A stretch of DNA of 64,000 nt from NCBI RefSeq assembly GCF_022647665.1, contig NZ_CP071872.1, positions 3,286,001 to 3,350,000 of the forward strand, given 5' to 3'. Each line of letters begins with the position of its first letter. Within the stretch, counting starts at the first letter, position 1. The translations under genes were made by a program, and so were the position numbers. This stretch comes from Streptomyces formicae. GTDB lineage: Bacteria > Actinomycetota > Actinomycetes > Streptomycetales > Streptomycetaceae. Of this stretch, positions 54,108 through 62,872 are shown piece by piece. The notes beneath the pieces are model-generated. The model was not told the DNA's origin and did no database searches. It worked only from the letters and a program-made list of their open reading frames with translations.

Positions 54108-55184
54108 ATGGCAGTGGCACGAGTCGGACTCGTCGTCCACGAAGGGCGCCCGGAAGCTCTCGCCGCGGCCCGTGTGGTCCGCGACTGGTGCGACACCCAC
54201 GACGTCCGCTGCACGGACATCGACGTGTGGCGCGCCGGCGAACCACGCCACAGGGCCAAGGAGGAACTCGACGCCGCGGGCGACCCCGACCTCATCGTCA
54301 CCCTGGGAGGCGACGGCACGTTCCTGCGCGGCGCCCGCCTGGCCGCCGAGAACGACGCCCTCGTGCTCGGCGTCGACCTCGGCCGCGTGGGCTTCCTGAC
54401 CGAAGTGCCCGTCCAGGACGTGGGCCTGGCACTGGACGCGGTCCACGAGGATCGCGTCACCGCGGAGCGCCGCATGCTCCTCGCCATGCGCGCCTCCTGC
54501 CCCCTGGAAGTGCCCGAGGACATGGAAGCCCTGATGCGCTACGGCCGCGGCCCGCTCCTGCCGCCACCGTGCGTCCGCCCGGAGTGCAAGACGGGCGGCG
54601 GCTGGGGCATCGCGCTGGACGCGACCGCGCTCAACGACGTCGTCCTGGAGAAGCTGACGCGGGACCACCAGGTGTCGGTCGGCGTGTACGTCGCCGGGCG
54701 GCTGCTCGCCTCGTACTCCGCCGACGCGCTCATGGTCGCCACCCCCACCGGCTCGACCGCCTACAGCTTCGCCGCCGGCGGACCGGTCATCTCCCCGCGC
54801 GCCGAGGCACTGGTCTTCACCCCCGTCGCCCCCCACATGGCCTTCAACCGCTCCGTCGTCGCCGCTCCCGACGAACCCATCGCCCTGCGCCTCCTGGAAC
54901 GCTCGGGCCTCGCGGCGGTCAGCCTCGACGGCCAGCTGCGCGGCGTCCTGCGGCCCGGCGAGTGGATCGGCGTCTACGCGGCACCGCGCCCCCTGCGCGC
55001 CGTCAGGCTCGGGCCGACCGACTTCTACGGACGGCTGCGCGAGCGCATGCGCCTGACCGACGCCCCGGCGGCCGCGGCTGACGGGGAGGCCGCACCGCTG
55101 TGGCCGCTGTCGACCCCGGCGCCACCCGATCTGGAGCACCTGAGCCTGCCGCCCGTGCAGGCCGACGCCTATCCGCTGCTGTAG
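54108..55184 (+). CDS. nadK: NAD kinase
   Basis: Phosphorylates NAD to NADP, 358 aa. The diacylglycerol kinase-like fold is marked by LIVTLGGDGTFLRG (GGDGT at 67-71), VDLGRVGFL, NDVVLEK and the NAD-binding TPTGSTAYSFAAGG. The N-terminus is typical (VARVGLVVHEGRPEA). A C-terminal Pro/Ala-rich tail is additional. It lies 33 bases after the zinc-finger gene and is probably the last gene of the redox-signalling operon. This is likely a secondary NAD kinase, since the housekeeping copy in streptomycetes sits in another context. Confidence 0.92.
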   Translation: MAVARVGLVVHEGRPEALAAARVVRDWCDTHDVRCTDIDVWRAGEPRHRAKEELDAAGDPDLIVTLGGDGTFLRGARLAAENDALVLGVDLGRVGFLTEVPVQDVGLALDAVHEDRVTAERRMLLAMRASCPLEVPEDMEALMRYGRGPLLPPPCVRPECKTGGGWGIALDATALNDVVLEKLTRDHQVSVGVYVAGRLLASYSADALMVATPTGSTAYSFAAGGPVISPRAEALVFTPVAPHMAFNRSVVAAPDEPIALRLLERSGLAAVSLDGQLRGVLRPGEWIGVYAAPRPLRAVRLGPTDFYGRLRERMRLTDAPAAAADGEAAPLWPLSTPAPPDLEHLSLPPVQADAYPLL

Positions 55185-55330
55185 CGGACACCCCCTGACC
55201 GGATGACGGATCGGGTTCGGCAGACGCGTCGTTCAGGACGCGGACCACGCCGCCCGGAGGGATCCTGGATGACAGGGCCCCTCCGGGCGGCGGACACCGC
55301 CCGCGCGGGGCGCGGCTGAGGAGGTACGCC

Positions 55331-55621
55331 ATGACGCGGACGGTGGAGTGGCAGGTCGGCCTGGTGCTCGTCGAGGAGGACGGCACGACGCGGGCGCGGG
55401 CGGTCCTGGACACCGGCACCACGACCTACACGGGTCACGGGGTCGCCCGGTGCAACCCGCAGGACGTCGACGTCCCCGAGATCGGCGACGAACTCGCCGC
55501 GAGCCGCGCCATGAAGGACCTCGCGACCCAGCTGATGCGTGTGGCCAACCGCGAGCTGGAGAGCATCGGCGCGGGGCCCGAGGGCGGGGTGCCGTACGGC
55601 TGGCCCGAGGCCGCTACGTAA
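55331..55621 (+). CDS. DUF1876 family protein
   Basis: A 96-aa protein beginning TRTVEWQVGLVLVEEDGTTRA and continuing TTYTGHGVARCNPQDVDVPEIGDELAASRA in outline, the DUF1876/dsRBD-like alpha-beta family of actinobacteria. Its function is unknown; related proteins are found in dormancy-like (universal stress/DosR) regulons of actinobacteria. It has GAGGAGG upstream of the ATG. It is the final gene on this strand before the convergent cNMP-binding protein. Confidence 0.88.
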   Translation: MTRTVEWQVGLVLVEEDGTTRARAVLDTGTTTYTGHGVARCNPQDVDVPEIGDELAASRAMKDLATQLMRVANRELESIGAGPEGGVPYGWPEAAT

Positions 55622-55720
55622 CCCGAGGCCGCTGCATAACGCGGTCCCGACCGAGGCCGACGCGGAGCCGCGGAGGCGTCGGGCCGGAGAGCTCAGATCG
55701 ACGGCGTCGGGCCGCAGGGC

Positions 55721-56182
55721 TCAGATCGACAAGCCGCTGCCGTACGGGGCGTACAGGTCCAGCAGGCGGATGCGCGTCGCATGCAGCCGGTGAGCGAGCA
55801 CCCTGCCGACCCACTGCCCGATGGCCGAACCGAACCGCGGGTCGGCGTCCATCATCATGCGGACGGACAGCGCGTCGAACACCTGCGCACGGACGGGCGT
55901 CATCGCCTCCGCGCCCAGCTGCCACACATAGGGCGGGAACAGCCATGACCAGCCCACGAGTTCACCGAAGCCCAGGTTCTCGATCACGGCGGGACGCCGC
56001 CCCGGTATCGCCATGTGCAGGGTGACCGTGCCGGACCTGATGATCCAGAAGCGTTCGGCCCGGTGGCCTTCCTCGAAGACGCGGTCCCCCTCGGCGAACT
56101 TGACGTCGTCGGCGATCTCCAGCAGCCGGGCACGGTGCTCGGCCGACAGGGCGGCTGTCATACGGATGGAAGAGTTGCTCAT
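55721..56182 (-). CDS. Lone cyclic nucleotide-binding domain protein
   Basis: A 153-aa protein containing only a Crp-type cNMP-binding domain (RLLEIADDVKFAEGDRVFEEGHRAERFWIIRSGTV in outline and FGELVGWSWLFPPYVW), with a short C-terminal helix and no DNA-binding HTH. It may bind a nucleotide or other ligand and act on a partner, perhaps the nearby histidine kinase, which has the same domain. The ATG at 56182 has GGAGG upstream and is preferred over the one at 56230. Confidence 0.88.
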   Translation of the reverse strand: MSNSSIRMTAALSAEHRARLLEIADDVKFAEGDRVFEEGHRAERFWIIRSGTVTLHMAIPGRRPAVIENLGFGELVGWSWLFPPYVWQLGAEAMTPVRAQVFDALSVRMMMDADPRFGSAIGQWVGRVLAHRLHATRIRLLDLYAPYGSGLSI

Positions 56183-56373
56183 CTGGGCCTCCGTTTCGAG
56201 CGCCGGCTCACCTCCAGCGTCGCACGGCACCGCGCAGTGCGCGGCGCCCGGGACCGTACGGAACAGGGGCAGGTCCGGCCGTCCCGCCCGGTGGCCTCAC
56301 ACGCGGGGGTGAACGCCCCGCCCGTTCCGCTTGTCGGCGCGGGGAGCGCCTGCCCGGCCGACGACCATGTGGC

Positions 56374-58038
56374 GTGATCTGCGCACCTCACCGGGCCCCG
56401 CACCCTCCCCGCCCTCGCCGCCTCGTCCGTCCGCTCCGCCCCGCCCTTCCCGCCGCCGGCCTCGCCTGCCTCGCCGTACTGCCCTCACTCGCCCCGCTGC
56501 CCGCGCCGCCCGCCGCCGCACAGCAGCCGCGCCCTTCCGCACCGCGGCCGGTGTCCGACGCGGAGCGCCGCGTCTCGGCGTACCTGGAGTCCGTACGGGA
56601 CCGGCCCGAGGCGCTGCGCGCCTTCTTCCGCGCCCTGCCCAAGGGCGGCGATCTGCACAACCACCTCTCCGGCGCTGCGGCCACCGAGTTCCTGATCCGG
56701 CTCGCGGGCGAGGACGGTCTCTGCATCGACCTGGCCACGACGACCGCGGTGCCGCCGCCGTGCGGCGCCGGGACGCGGCCGGCGGCCGACGCCGCGGCCG
56801 ACCCGGCGTTCCACCGGGCGATCCTGCGCGCCTGGTCCATGCAGGACTTCCCGCCGGGACACTCCGGCCACGACCACTTCTTCGCCACCTTCGAGAAGTT
56901 CGGTGCGGTGAGCGAACCCAACCGCGGCAAGCTGCGGGCCGATGTCGCCGCGAGCGCCGTGGCGCAGAACCAGCTCTACCTGGAGTCGATGGTCACCCCC
57001 GTCGCGGACGGCGCGCAGCGCCTCGCCGAGGCGGTCGGATACGACGAGGACCTGCGGGCCCTCCATCGCAAGCTGCTCGCGGACGGCCGGATGGACCGGC
57101 TGGTCGCCGAGGCGCGCCAGGAGGCCGACGCGGCCGACGCCCAGTTCCGCACCGCCGCCCGCTGCGACACGGCGAGTCCCGCCCCGGGCTGCGACCTGCC
57201 GGTGCGCTGGATCTCGCACGCGTACCGGGGGAGTTCACCGGAGATGGTCTTCACCCAGCTCCTCCTCGGCATGCGGCTCGCCGAGAGCGACGCGCGTTTC
57301 GTAGGCGTGAACCTCGTGCAGCCGGAGGACTGGCCCGTCTCCCTGCACGACTACCGGCTCCACATGCGGATGACCCGCTTTCTGCACCGGATCCATCCGC
57401 GTGCGCACATCACGCTCCACGCAGGCGAACTCGCCCCCGGGCTCGTCAAGCCCGAGGATCTGACCTTCCACATCCGCGAGGCGGTGCTCACCGGGCGCGC
57501 CGAGCGCATCGGCCACGGCGTCGACCTGCGCCACGAGGACGACTGGCGGGAGCTGGCCCGCACCATGGCGCGCCGCGGGATCGCGGTGGAGGCGCCCCTC
57601 ACCAGCAACGCGCAGATCCTCGGCGTCTCGGGCGACGAGCACCCCTTCCCCACGTACCGCCGCTTCGGCGTCCCGGTCGTCCTGGCCACCGACGACCCCG
57701 GGGTCTCGCGGACCGACATCAGTCACGAGTACGAGCGTGCCGCCGTCACCTACGGCCTGCGGTACCCGGAGCTGAAGGACCTGGCGCGCGCCTCGCTGGA
57801 GTACGCCTTCCTGCCCGGCCGCAGTCTGTGGCGGCCCGGAACGGTCCGGCCCGGGGTCCGGCCCGCACCCGCCGCCCCCTGCCGGCGTGACCTGCCGGGC
57901 CGGGGCACACCCCGTCCGTCCTGCGCACGGCTGCTGGCGGAGAGCCCCAGAGCGGAGCTGGAGTGGCGGCTGGAAGCGGCGTTCGCGGCGTTCGAGGACG
58001 CGGGCCCTCAGGGGGTCACTGCGGCCAGTCCTTCGTGA
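56374..58038 (+). CDS. Secreted adenosine deaminase-like (ADGF) enzyme
   Basis: Adenosine deaminase superfamily enzyme of 554 aa, converting adenosine to inosine outside the cell. A hydrophobic signal peptide (about 1-50, ending PAAAQQ) precedes the TIM barrel. Zinc-site motifs are GGDLHNHLSGA, TLHAGELAPG, RIGHGVDLR, SNAQILGV and TDDPGVSRTD. The insert between the first and second zinc motifs is longer than in the cytosolic enzyme, as in adenosine-deaminase-related growth factors. The start is taken as GTG at 56374. The 3' end overlaps the convergent RhoGDI-like gene by 23 bases. Confidence 0.88.
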   Translation: MICAPHRAPHPPRPRRLVRPLRPALPAAGLACLAVLPSLAPLPAPPAAAQQPRPSAPRPVSDAERRVSAYLESVRDRPEALRAFFRALPKGGDLHNHLSGAAATEFLIRLAGEDGLCIDLATTTAVPPPCGAGTRPAADAAADPAFHRAILRAWSMQDFPPGHSGHDHFFATFEKFGAVSEPNRGKLRADVAASAVAQNQLYLESMVTPVADGAQRLAEAVGYDEDLRALHRKLLADGRMDRLVAEARQEADAADAQFRTAARCDTASPAPGCDLPVRWISHAYRGSSPEMVFTQLLLGMRLAESDARFVGVNLVQPEDWPVSLHDYRLHMRMTRFLHRIHPRAHITLHAGELAPGLVKPEDLTFHIREAVLTGRAERIGHGVDLRHEDDWRELARTMARRGIAVEAPLTSNAQILGVSGDEHPFPTYRRFGVPVVLATDDPGVSRTDISHEYERAAVTYGLRYPELKDLARASLEYAFLPGRSLWRPGTVRPGVRPAPAAPCRRDLPGRGTPRPSCARLLAESPRAELEWRLEAAFAAFEDAGPQGVTAASPS

Positions 58039-58459
58039 TCTCCAGGGCGTGCGTCACCCGGCCGAGCTCCTGGCCCGCACCGTCGACGAAGGTGCCGGTG
58101 CACTCGTAGGTGCAGCGGGCCAGATGCCCCGTCGGCAGGTGCTCCGGCGGCAGGACGACCTCGTACGGGCCGCCCGGCCGGTAGTCGCCCAGATGGGTCT
58201 CCCGGTGGCCCATCGTGACGCCCTCACGGGTGCGTTCGTCGATGAACTTGAGCCCGTCGACGTCGTGCCGGGCCCGTACGGAGAAATCCAGCCGCACCCG
58301 GAACTCCGCGCCCTCCCGCAGGCTCACCGTCGTGGGCCGCGCCCACCGCTCGCGGGCCTGGTCGTCCGGTCCATCCTGCGCCAGCGGGACGGGGATGTCG
58401 GGGTGCCCGTCCACCTGGATCGTCACGGCCAGCAGCTCGAAGTCGCGGGATGAGTTCAT
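58016..58459 (-). CDS. RhoGDI-like immunoglobulin-fold protein
   Basis: A 147-aa protein strikingly like the C-terminal domain of eukaryotic Rho GDP-dissociation inhibitors (PF02115). In order it shows VSLREGAEFRVRLDFSV, DGLKFIDERTREGV, GDYRPGGPYEVVLPPEHLP, GHLARCTYE and the terminal LEITKDWPQ, each aligning with the matching piece of human RhoGDI (LKEG-EYR, SGMKYI, GSYGP, KGMLARGSY, IKKDW). The N-terminal regulatory arm of RhoGDI is absent. In eukaryotes the domain holds the prenyl tail of a Rho GTPase; bacteria do not prenylate GTPases, so the ligand here is unknown. The ATG at 58459 is the first in frame with coding-like sequence. Confidence 0.85.
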   Translation of the reverse strand: MNSSRDFELLAVTIQVDGHPDIPVPLAQDGPDDQARERWARPTTVSLREGAEFRVRLDFSVRARHDVDGLKFIDERTREGVTMGHRETHLGDYRPGGPYEVVLPPEHLPTGHLARCTYECTGTFVDGAGQELGRVTHALEITKDWPQ

Positions 58460-58591
58460 CGGGTACGCCAGCTTTCGCCGCTCGTGGTGAGGAGGGCCGA
58501 CAGAGGGGCCGCTTCTCAGCGTAGGGCCTGATCCGAAGGACCGGTCCCGGGTGCCATGCGGTGTCAAGGCGGCGGTGTCATAGTCGTCGGT

Positions 58592-58972
58592 GTGGAGAGC
58601 ACCGGAGCAGACGGCGGCCGGTTCGGCGTCGAGGTACGGCCGGGCCCCGACCCGGACATCGTGGTGGTCGCGCTCGCCGGCGAGCTCGACCACGACACCG
58701 CCGAGCCGCTGCGGGCCGCCCTCGACGAGGGGATCGCGAGCGGTGCGCGCAGACTGCTCGTGGACTGCTCCGAGCTCCTGTTCTGCGACTCCACGGGTCT
58801 GAACGTGCTGCTGCACGCCCGCCTCGCCGCCCAGGAGACGGACGCCAGGGTCGAGCTGGCCGCGTTGCGCCCCCAGGTCGCACGGATGTTCGCGATCACG
58901 GGCGCCGGAGCGGTCTTCCCCCGGTACGCGAGCCTCGGCGAGGCCCTGGCGGCACGGCCACGGGAGGAGTAG
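58592..58972 (+). CDS. STAS domain anti-anti-sigma factor
   Basis: SpoIIAA/RsbV-type protein of 126 aa from a GTG at 58592 (an ATG at 58556 would add 12 residues; neither has a strong ribosome binding site). STAS hallmarks are VVVALAGELDHDTAEPLRAAL and FCDSTGLNVLL, in which Ser67 is the expected phosphorylation site. Unphosphorylated it would bind and release an anti-sigma kinase. The kinase follows 6 bases later, and SpoIIE-type phosphatases lie at 62.9 and 12 kb. Confidence 0.92.
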   Translation: MESTGADGGRFGVEVRPGPDPDIVVVALAGELDHDTAEPLRAALDEGIASGARRLLVDCSELLFCDSTGLNVLLHARLAAQETDARVELAALRPQVARMFAITGAGAVFPRYASLGEALAARPREE

Positions 58973-58978
58973 TCAACC

Positions 58979-59575
58979 GTGAGCGCGGCCCTTCCGGCAT
59001 CGGGCCAGACCCGCAGACTCGTCCTCTCCGGGCCCCGGGGCGCGGTCGGGCGCTGCCGTGACTTCAGCCGTGCCGCGCTCGCCGACTGGGGGTGGCTGCC
59101 GGACAGCGGCGCGGACGTCGATCCGTACGCCCGGGGCGAGGCGCCCGGAAAGGCGATCGAAGAGGTGATCGCGGAGGCGGTAGAGGAGGCGGCCGAGGAG
59201 GCGTTCGACGACGCGTACGACGACGAGCACGACGCGTACGACGAGGTGGACGCCTACGACGGCGTGTACGAGGCCGATGAGCGGCTGGCCGTCGCCGAGG
59301 ACGTCCTCATGGTCGTCTCCGAGCTGGTCACCAACGCCTGTCTGCACACCGAGGGACCGCAGGAGCTCGTGCTCCACTGCACGCCCGAGCGGCTCCGTAT
59401 CGAGGTGAGCGACGCCAGCCCCGTACCGCCGCGGCCCCGCCCCCACGCGGACCCCGCCCTCCCCGGGGGCCACGGGCTCGTCGTGCTCGGACGGCTCGCC
59501 CGCGCCTGGGGCTCGGTGCCCCGGGGCACGGGCAAGACCGTATGGGCGGAGATCGCCGCGCCCCGCCTCGCCTAG
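58979..59575 (+). CDS. Anti-sigma factor kinase-like ATPase with acidic insert
   Basis: HATPase_c_2 protein of 198 aa, RsbW/SpoIIAB-like, partner of the STAS protein. ATPase parts: LSGPRGAVGRCRDFSRAALA at the start, N-box VLMVVSELVTNACLHTEG, and G-box LPGGHGLVVLGRLARAWG. Between residue 45 and 105 there is an unusual Glu/Asp/Ala/Tyr-rich insert (EAVEEAAEEAFDDAYDDEHD and further repeats) that replaces the normal loop before the N-box helix. This may bind metal or a partner. The GTG at 58979 has GGGAGGAG upstream. Confidence 0.9.
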   Translation: MSAALPASGQTRRLVLSGPRGAVGRCRDFSRAALADWGWLPDSGADVDPYARGEAPGKAIEEVIAEAVEEAAEEAFDDAYDDEHDAYDEVDAYDGVYEADERLAVAEDVLMVVSELVTNACLHTEGPQELVLHCTPERLRIEVSDASPVPPRPRPHADPALPGGHGLVVLGRLARAWGSVPRGTGKTVWAEIAAPRLA

Positions 59576-59692
59576 AACCTGTTCGGGCGCCCCGGGCGTC
59601 CCGGGTGTCCGGGTGTCCGGGTGTCGCCCCGGGCGCCCCGTGCGAGAGTCGAGAATGAGACACGACGCCGAACGAGCGACACGAGGCCGGCG

Positions 59693-62600
59693 ATGGACGC
59701 ATCCGCTCACTCACGGGACCATCCCTCCGAGGCTCACCCGGACACCCGGTACCCCGGCCGCGCGGCGGAGGACCCCCGCCCGCCGGCCGCCCTGAGCGAG
59801 GAGGGTCTGCGCAAGCTCCTCGCGGGACTGACGGCCGTGCGCGACGGGGACTTCTCCGCCCGGCTCCCCGACGACGCCGGGGGCATCATGGGCGAGATCG
59901 CCTCGGTCTACAACGGCATGGTCGACCAGCTCTCCCTCGTCACCTCCGAGGTGACCCGGGTCGCGGTGGAGGTCGGCGGCGAGGGCAGGCTCGGCGGCCA
60001 CGCCCGCGTCAAGGGCGTCGGCGGCGTCTGGCAGGAGCTCACCACGGGCGTGAACACCATGGCCGACAACCTCACCTCCCAGGTGCGGTCGATCGCCCAG
60101 GTCGCATCGGCCGTCGCCCGGGGTGACCTCACCCAGAAGATCCGCGTCGACGCCCGCGGCGAGATCCTGGAGCTCAAGGAGACCATCAACACGATGGTCG
60201 AACGGCTCTCCTCGTTCGCCGAGGAGGTCACCCGGGTCGCCCGCGAGGTCGGCACCGAGGGCAATCTCGGTGGCCAGGCGACCGTCCGGGGCGTGTCGGG
60301 CACCTGGAAGGACCTCACCGACAACGTCAACTCCATGGCGACCAACCTGACCAACCAGGTCCGCAACATCGCCCAGGTCACGACCGCCGTCGCGCGCGGC
60401 GATCTCACGCGCAAGATCGATGTCGACGCCCGGGGCGAGATCCTGGAGCTCAAGACGACCATCAACACGATGGTGGACCAGCTGTCGTCGTTCGCCGCCG
60501 AGGTCACCCGGGTCGCCCGGGAGGTCGGCAGCGAGGGCCGGCTCGGCGGCCAGGCCGAGGTCGAGGGCGTCTCCGGTACCTGGAAACGGCTCACCGAGAA
60601 CGTCAACGAGCTAGCGGGCAACCTCACCCGCCAGGTCCGCGCCATCGCCGGGGTCACCAGCGCCGTCGCCGAGGGCGATCTGACCCGGTCCATCACCGTG
60701 GACGCCCCCGGCGAGGTCGGCGACCTCAAGGACAACATCAACGCGATGGTCGAGTCGCTGCGCGCCACCACCCGCGCCAACGAGGAACAGGACTGGCTCA
60801 AGACCAATCTGGCCCGGATCTCCGGACTGATGCAGTCGAGCAACGACCTCAAGGGTGTCGCCGAGATCATCATGAACGAGGTGCCGCCGCTCGTCTCGGC
60901 CCAGTACGGAGCCTTCTTCCTGGCCGAGGAGGCGGCCGACGGCAGCGGCACCGAGCTCGTCATGACCGCCTCGTACGGCACCCCGGCACCGAACCCCGGG
61001 CAGTCCGGGCAGTCGGGGGAGTCCGGGCAGCCCGCGCGATCCGGGCCGGACCCCGCGCCGCCCGCCCGCTTCCGGCTCGGCGAGTCCCTCGTCGGCCAGG
61101 CCGCGCTGAGCCGCCGCACCATCGCCGTCGACGATCTGCCGCCCGGCTTCGTCACCATCTCCTCCGGCCTCGGGGCCGGCGCCCCGGCCGCCCTGATCGT
61201 GCTGCCGATCGTGGTCGAGGAGCAGGTGCTCGGCGCGGTCGAGCTCGCCGCGCTGCGCCCCTTCGCCCGGACCCACCGCGACTTCCTCGACCGGTTCACC
61301 GAGATGGTCGGCGTCAACGTCAGCTCGCTCATCGCCCACACCCGCACCGACGAGCTGCTCGATCAGTCCCAGCGGCTCACGGCCGAACTGCGCGCCCGCT
61401 CCCAGGAGTTGCAGGCACGCCAGGAGGAGCTCCAGCGCTCCAACGCCGAGCTGGCCGAGAAGGCCGCCCTGCTCGCCGACCGCAACCGCGACATCGAGCG
61501 GAAGAACCTGGAGATCGAGCAGGGCCGGGAGGAGCTGGAGGAGCGGGCCAAGCAGCTCTCGCGCACCTCGATGTACAAGTCGGAGTTCCTCGCCAACATG
61601 AGCCACGAGCTGCGCACCCCGCTCAACAGCCTGCTCATCCTGGCCCAGTTGCTCGCCCAGAACCCCGACGGCAATCTGACGGAGAAGCAGGTCGACTACG
61701 CGGAGGTCATCCACTCCGCGGGCTCCGACCTGCTCCAGCTGATCAATGACATCCTCGACCTGTCCAAGGTCGAGGCGGGCAAGATGGACGTCCACCGCGA
61801 GCGGTTCCCGCTCCACCGGCTGCTGGAATACGTCGAGATGACCTTCCGGCCGCTGGCCGGCGAGCGGAACCTGGACTTCGAGGTGATCACCGCCGAGGAC
61901 GTGCCCGCCGAGATCATCACCGACGAGACCCGGCTCCGGCAGGTGCTGCGCAATCTGCTCTCCAACGCCGTGAAGTTCACCGAGGCGGGCGGCGTCGAGC
62001 TGCGGGTCGAGCATGCCGCCGACGACGAACTCCCCCCGCAGCTGCGTGGTGTGCCGGTGATCGCGTTCCGGATCAAGGACACGGGCGTAGGGATCGCGCC
62101 GGAGCATCTGGAGTCCATCTTCGGCGCGTTCCAGCAGGGTGCGGTGACCACGGGGCGGCGCTACGGCGGCACCGGCCTGGGCCTGTCCATCAGCCGTGAA
62201 CTCGCCCAGCTCCTCAGCGGGATCATCGTCGCCGAGAGCCGCCTCGGAGAGGGAAGCGTCTTCACCTTCTACGTGCCCGTCGGCGGCGAACTGCCCGAGC
62301 AGCCGCCGCCGGGGCTCGCCGCACGGGCGCACGACTCCGGCTCGGGTGCTGCCGCCGGCCCGCACGCGACCGTACGGGGACACAGGCAGGTGCAGAACGG
62401 ATCCATGGCCGGACGCGTGGTGCTCATCATCGACGACGACGACCGGAACGTGTACGCGATCACCGAGATCCTGGAGGCAGAGGGCGTCCGCGTCCTCACG
62501 GCCGACGACGGCCGCTCCGGTATCGAGCTGCTCACCGCGCACCCGGACGTCGACCTCATCGTGATGGACGTGATGATGCCCGGGATGGACGGCTACGACG

Positions 62601-62779
62601 CCACCGCCGCCATCAGGAAGCTGCCGCGGTCCGCGGCCGTGCCCGTCATCGTGGTCACCGCCAAGGCGATGCCGGGGGACCGGGCCAAGAGCCTCGCGGC
62701 CGGGGCCAACGACTACATCACCAAGCCGGTCGACGCGTACGACCTCGTCGCGCGGGTGCGCAAGTGGCTCCAGCGCTGA
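59693..62779 (+). CDS. Tandem-HAMP hybrid histidine kinase with GAF and receiver
   Basis: Cytoplasmic hybrid kinase of 1028 aa. Four or so HAMP units follow each other (about residues 40-370, each with [16 protein letters not shown] and GTWK.LT.NVN patterns), then GAF (about 385-555), a coiled coil (about 560-620), HisKA with His638 in [12 protein letters not shown], HATPase_c ([28 protein letters not shown]), and a C-terminal receiver with Asp959 in [11 protein letters not shown]. There is no membrane segment. The layout resembles fungal group III osmosensing kinases. The ATG at 59693 has GAGG close upstream. The flanking STAS, anti-sigma and SpoIIE genes suggest one stress-signalling neighbourhood. 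Confidence 0.93.
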   Translation: MDASAHSRDHPSEAHPDTRYPGRAAEDPRPPAALSEEGLRKLLAGLTAVRDGDFSARLPDDAGGIMGEIASVYNGMVDQLSLVTSEVTRVAVEVGGEGRLGGHARVKGVGGVWQELTTGVNTMADNLTSQVRSIAQVASAVARGDLTQKIRVDARGEILELKETINTMVERLSSFAEEVTRVAREVGTEGNLGGQATVRGVSGTWKDLTDNVNSMATNLTNQVRNIAQVTTAVARGDLTRKIDVDARGEILELKTTINTMVDQLSSFAAEVTRVAREVGSEGRLGGQAEVEGVSGTWKRLTENVNELAGNLTRQVRAIAGVTSAVAEGDLTRSITVDAPGEVGDLKDNINAMVESLRATTRANEEQDWLKTNLARISGLMQSSNDLKGVAEIIMNEVPPLVSAQYGAFFLAEEAADGSGTELVMTASYGTPAPNPGQSGQSGESGQPARSGPDPAPPARFRLGESLVGQAALSRRTIAVDDLPPGFVTISSGLGAGAPAALIVLPIVVEEQVLGAVELAALRPFARTHRDFLDRFTEMVGVNVSSLIAHTRTDELLDQSQRLTAELRARSQELQARQEELQRSNAELAEKAALLADRNRDIERKNLEIEQGREELEERAKQLSRTSMYKSEFLANMSHELRTPLNSLLILAQLLAQNPDGNLTEKQVDYAEVIHSAGSDLLQLINDILDLSKVEAGKMDVHRERFPLHRLLEYVEMTFRPLAGERNLDFEVITAEDVPAEIITDETRLRQVLRNLLSNAVKFTEAGGVELRVEHAADDELPPQLRGVPVIAFRIKDTGVGIAPEHLESIFGAFQQGAVTTGRRYGGTGLGLSISRELAQLLSGIIVAESRLGEGSVFTFYVPVGGELPEQPPPGLAARAHDSGSGAAAGPHATVRGHRQVQNGSMAGRVVLIIDDDDRNVYAITEILEAEGVRVLTADDGRSGIELLTAHPDVDLIVMDVMMPGMDGYDATAAIRKLPRSAAVPVIVVTAKAMPGDRAKSLAAGANDYITKPVDAYDLVARVRKWLQR

Positions 62780-62872
62780 GCACGCGTGGCCGGCGCCGGT
62801 GCGAAGGGGGCCCCGGCGCCGCTGTGAAAGGGGGCCGGGAGGCGTGCCCGGTGAAGCGGCCTGGGAGCGTGG

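Noticed and set aside
60070..60680. DNA direct repeats of about 276 bases
   Set aside because: They are explained by the tandem HAMP units of the hybrid kinase and diverge as coding sequence.
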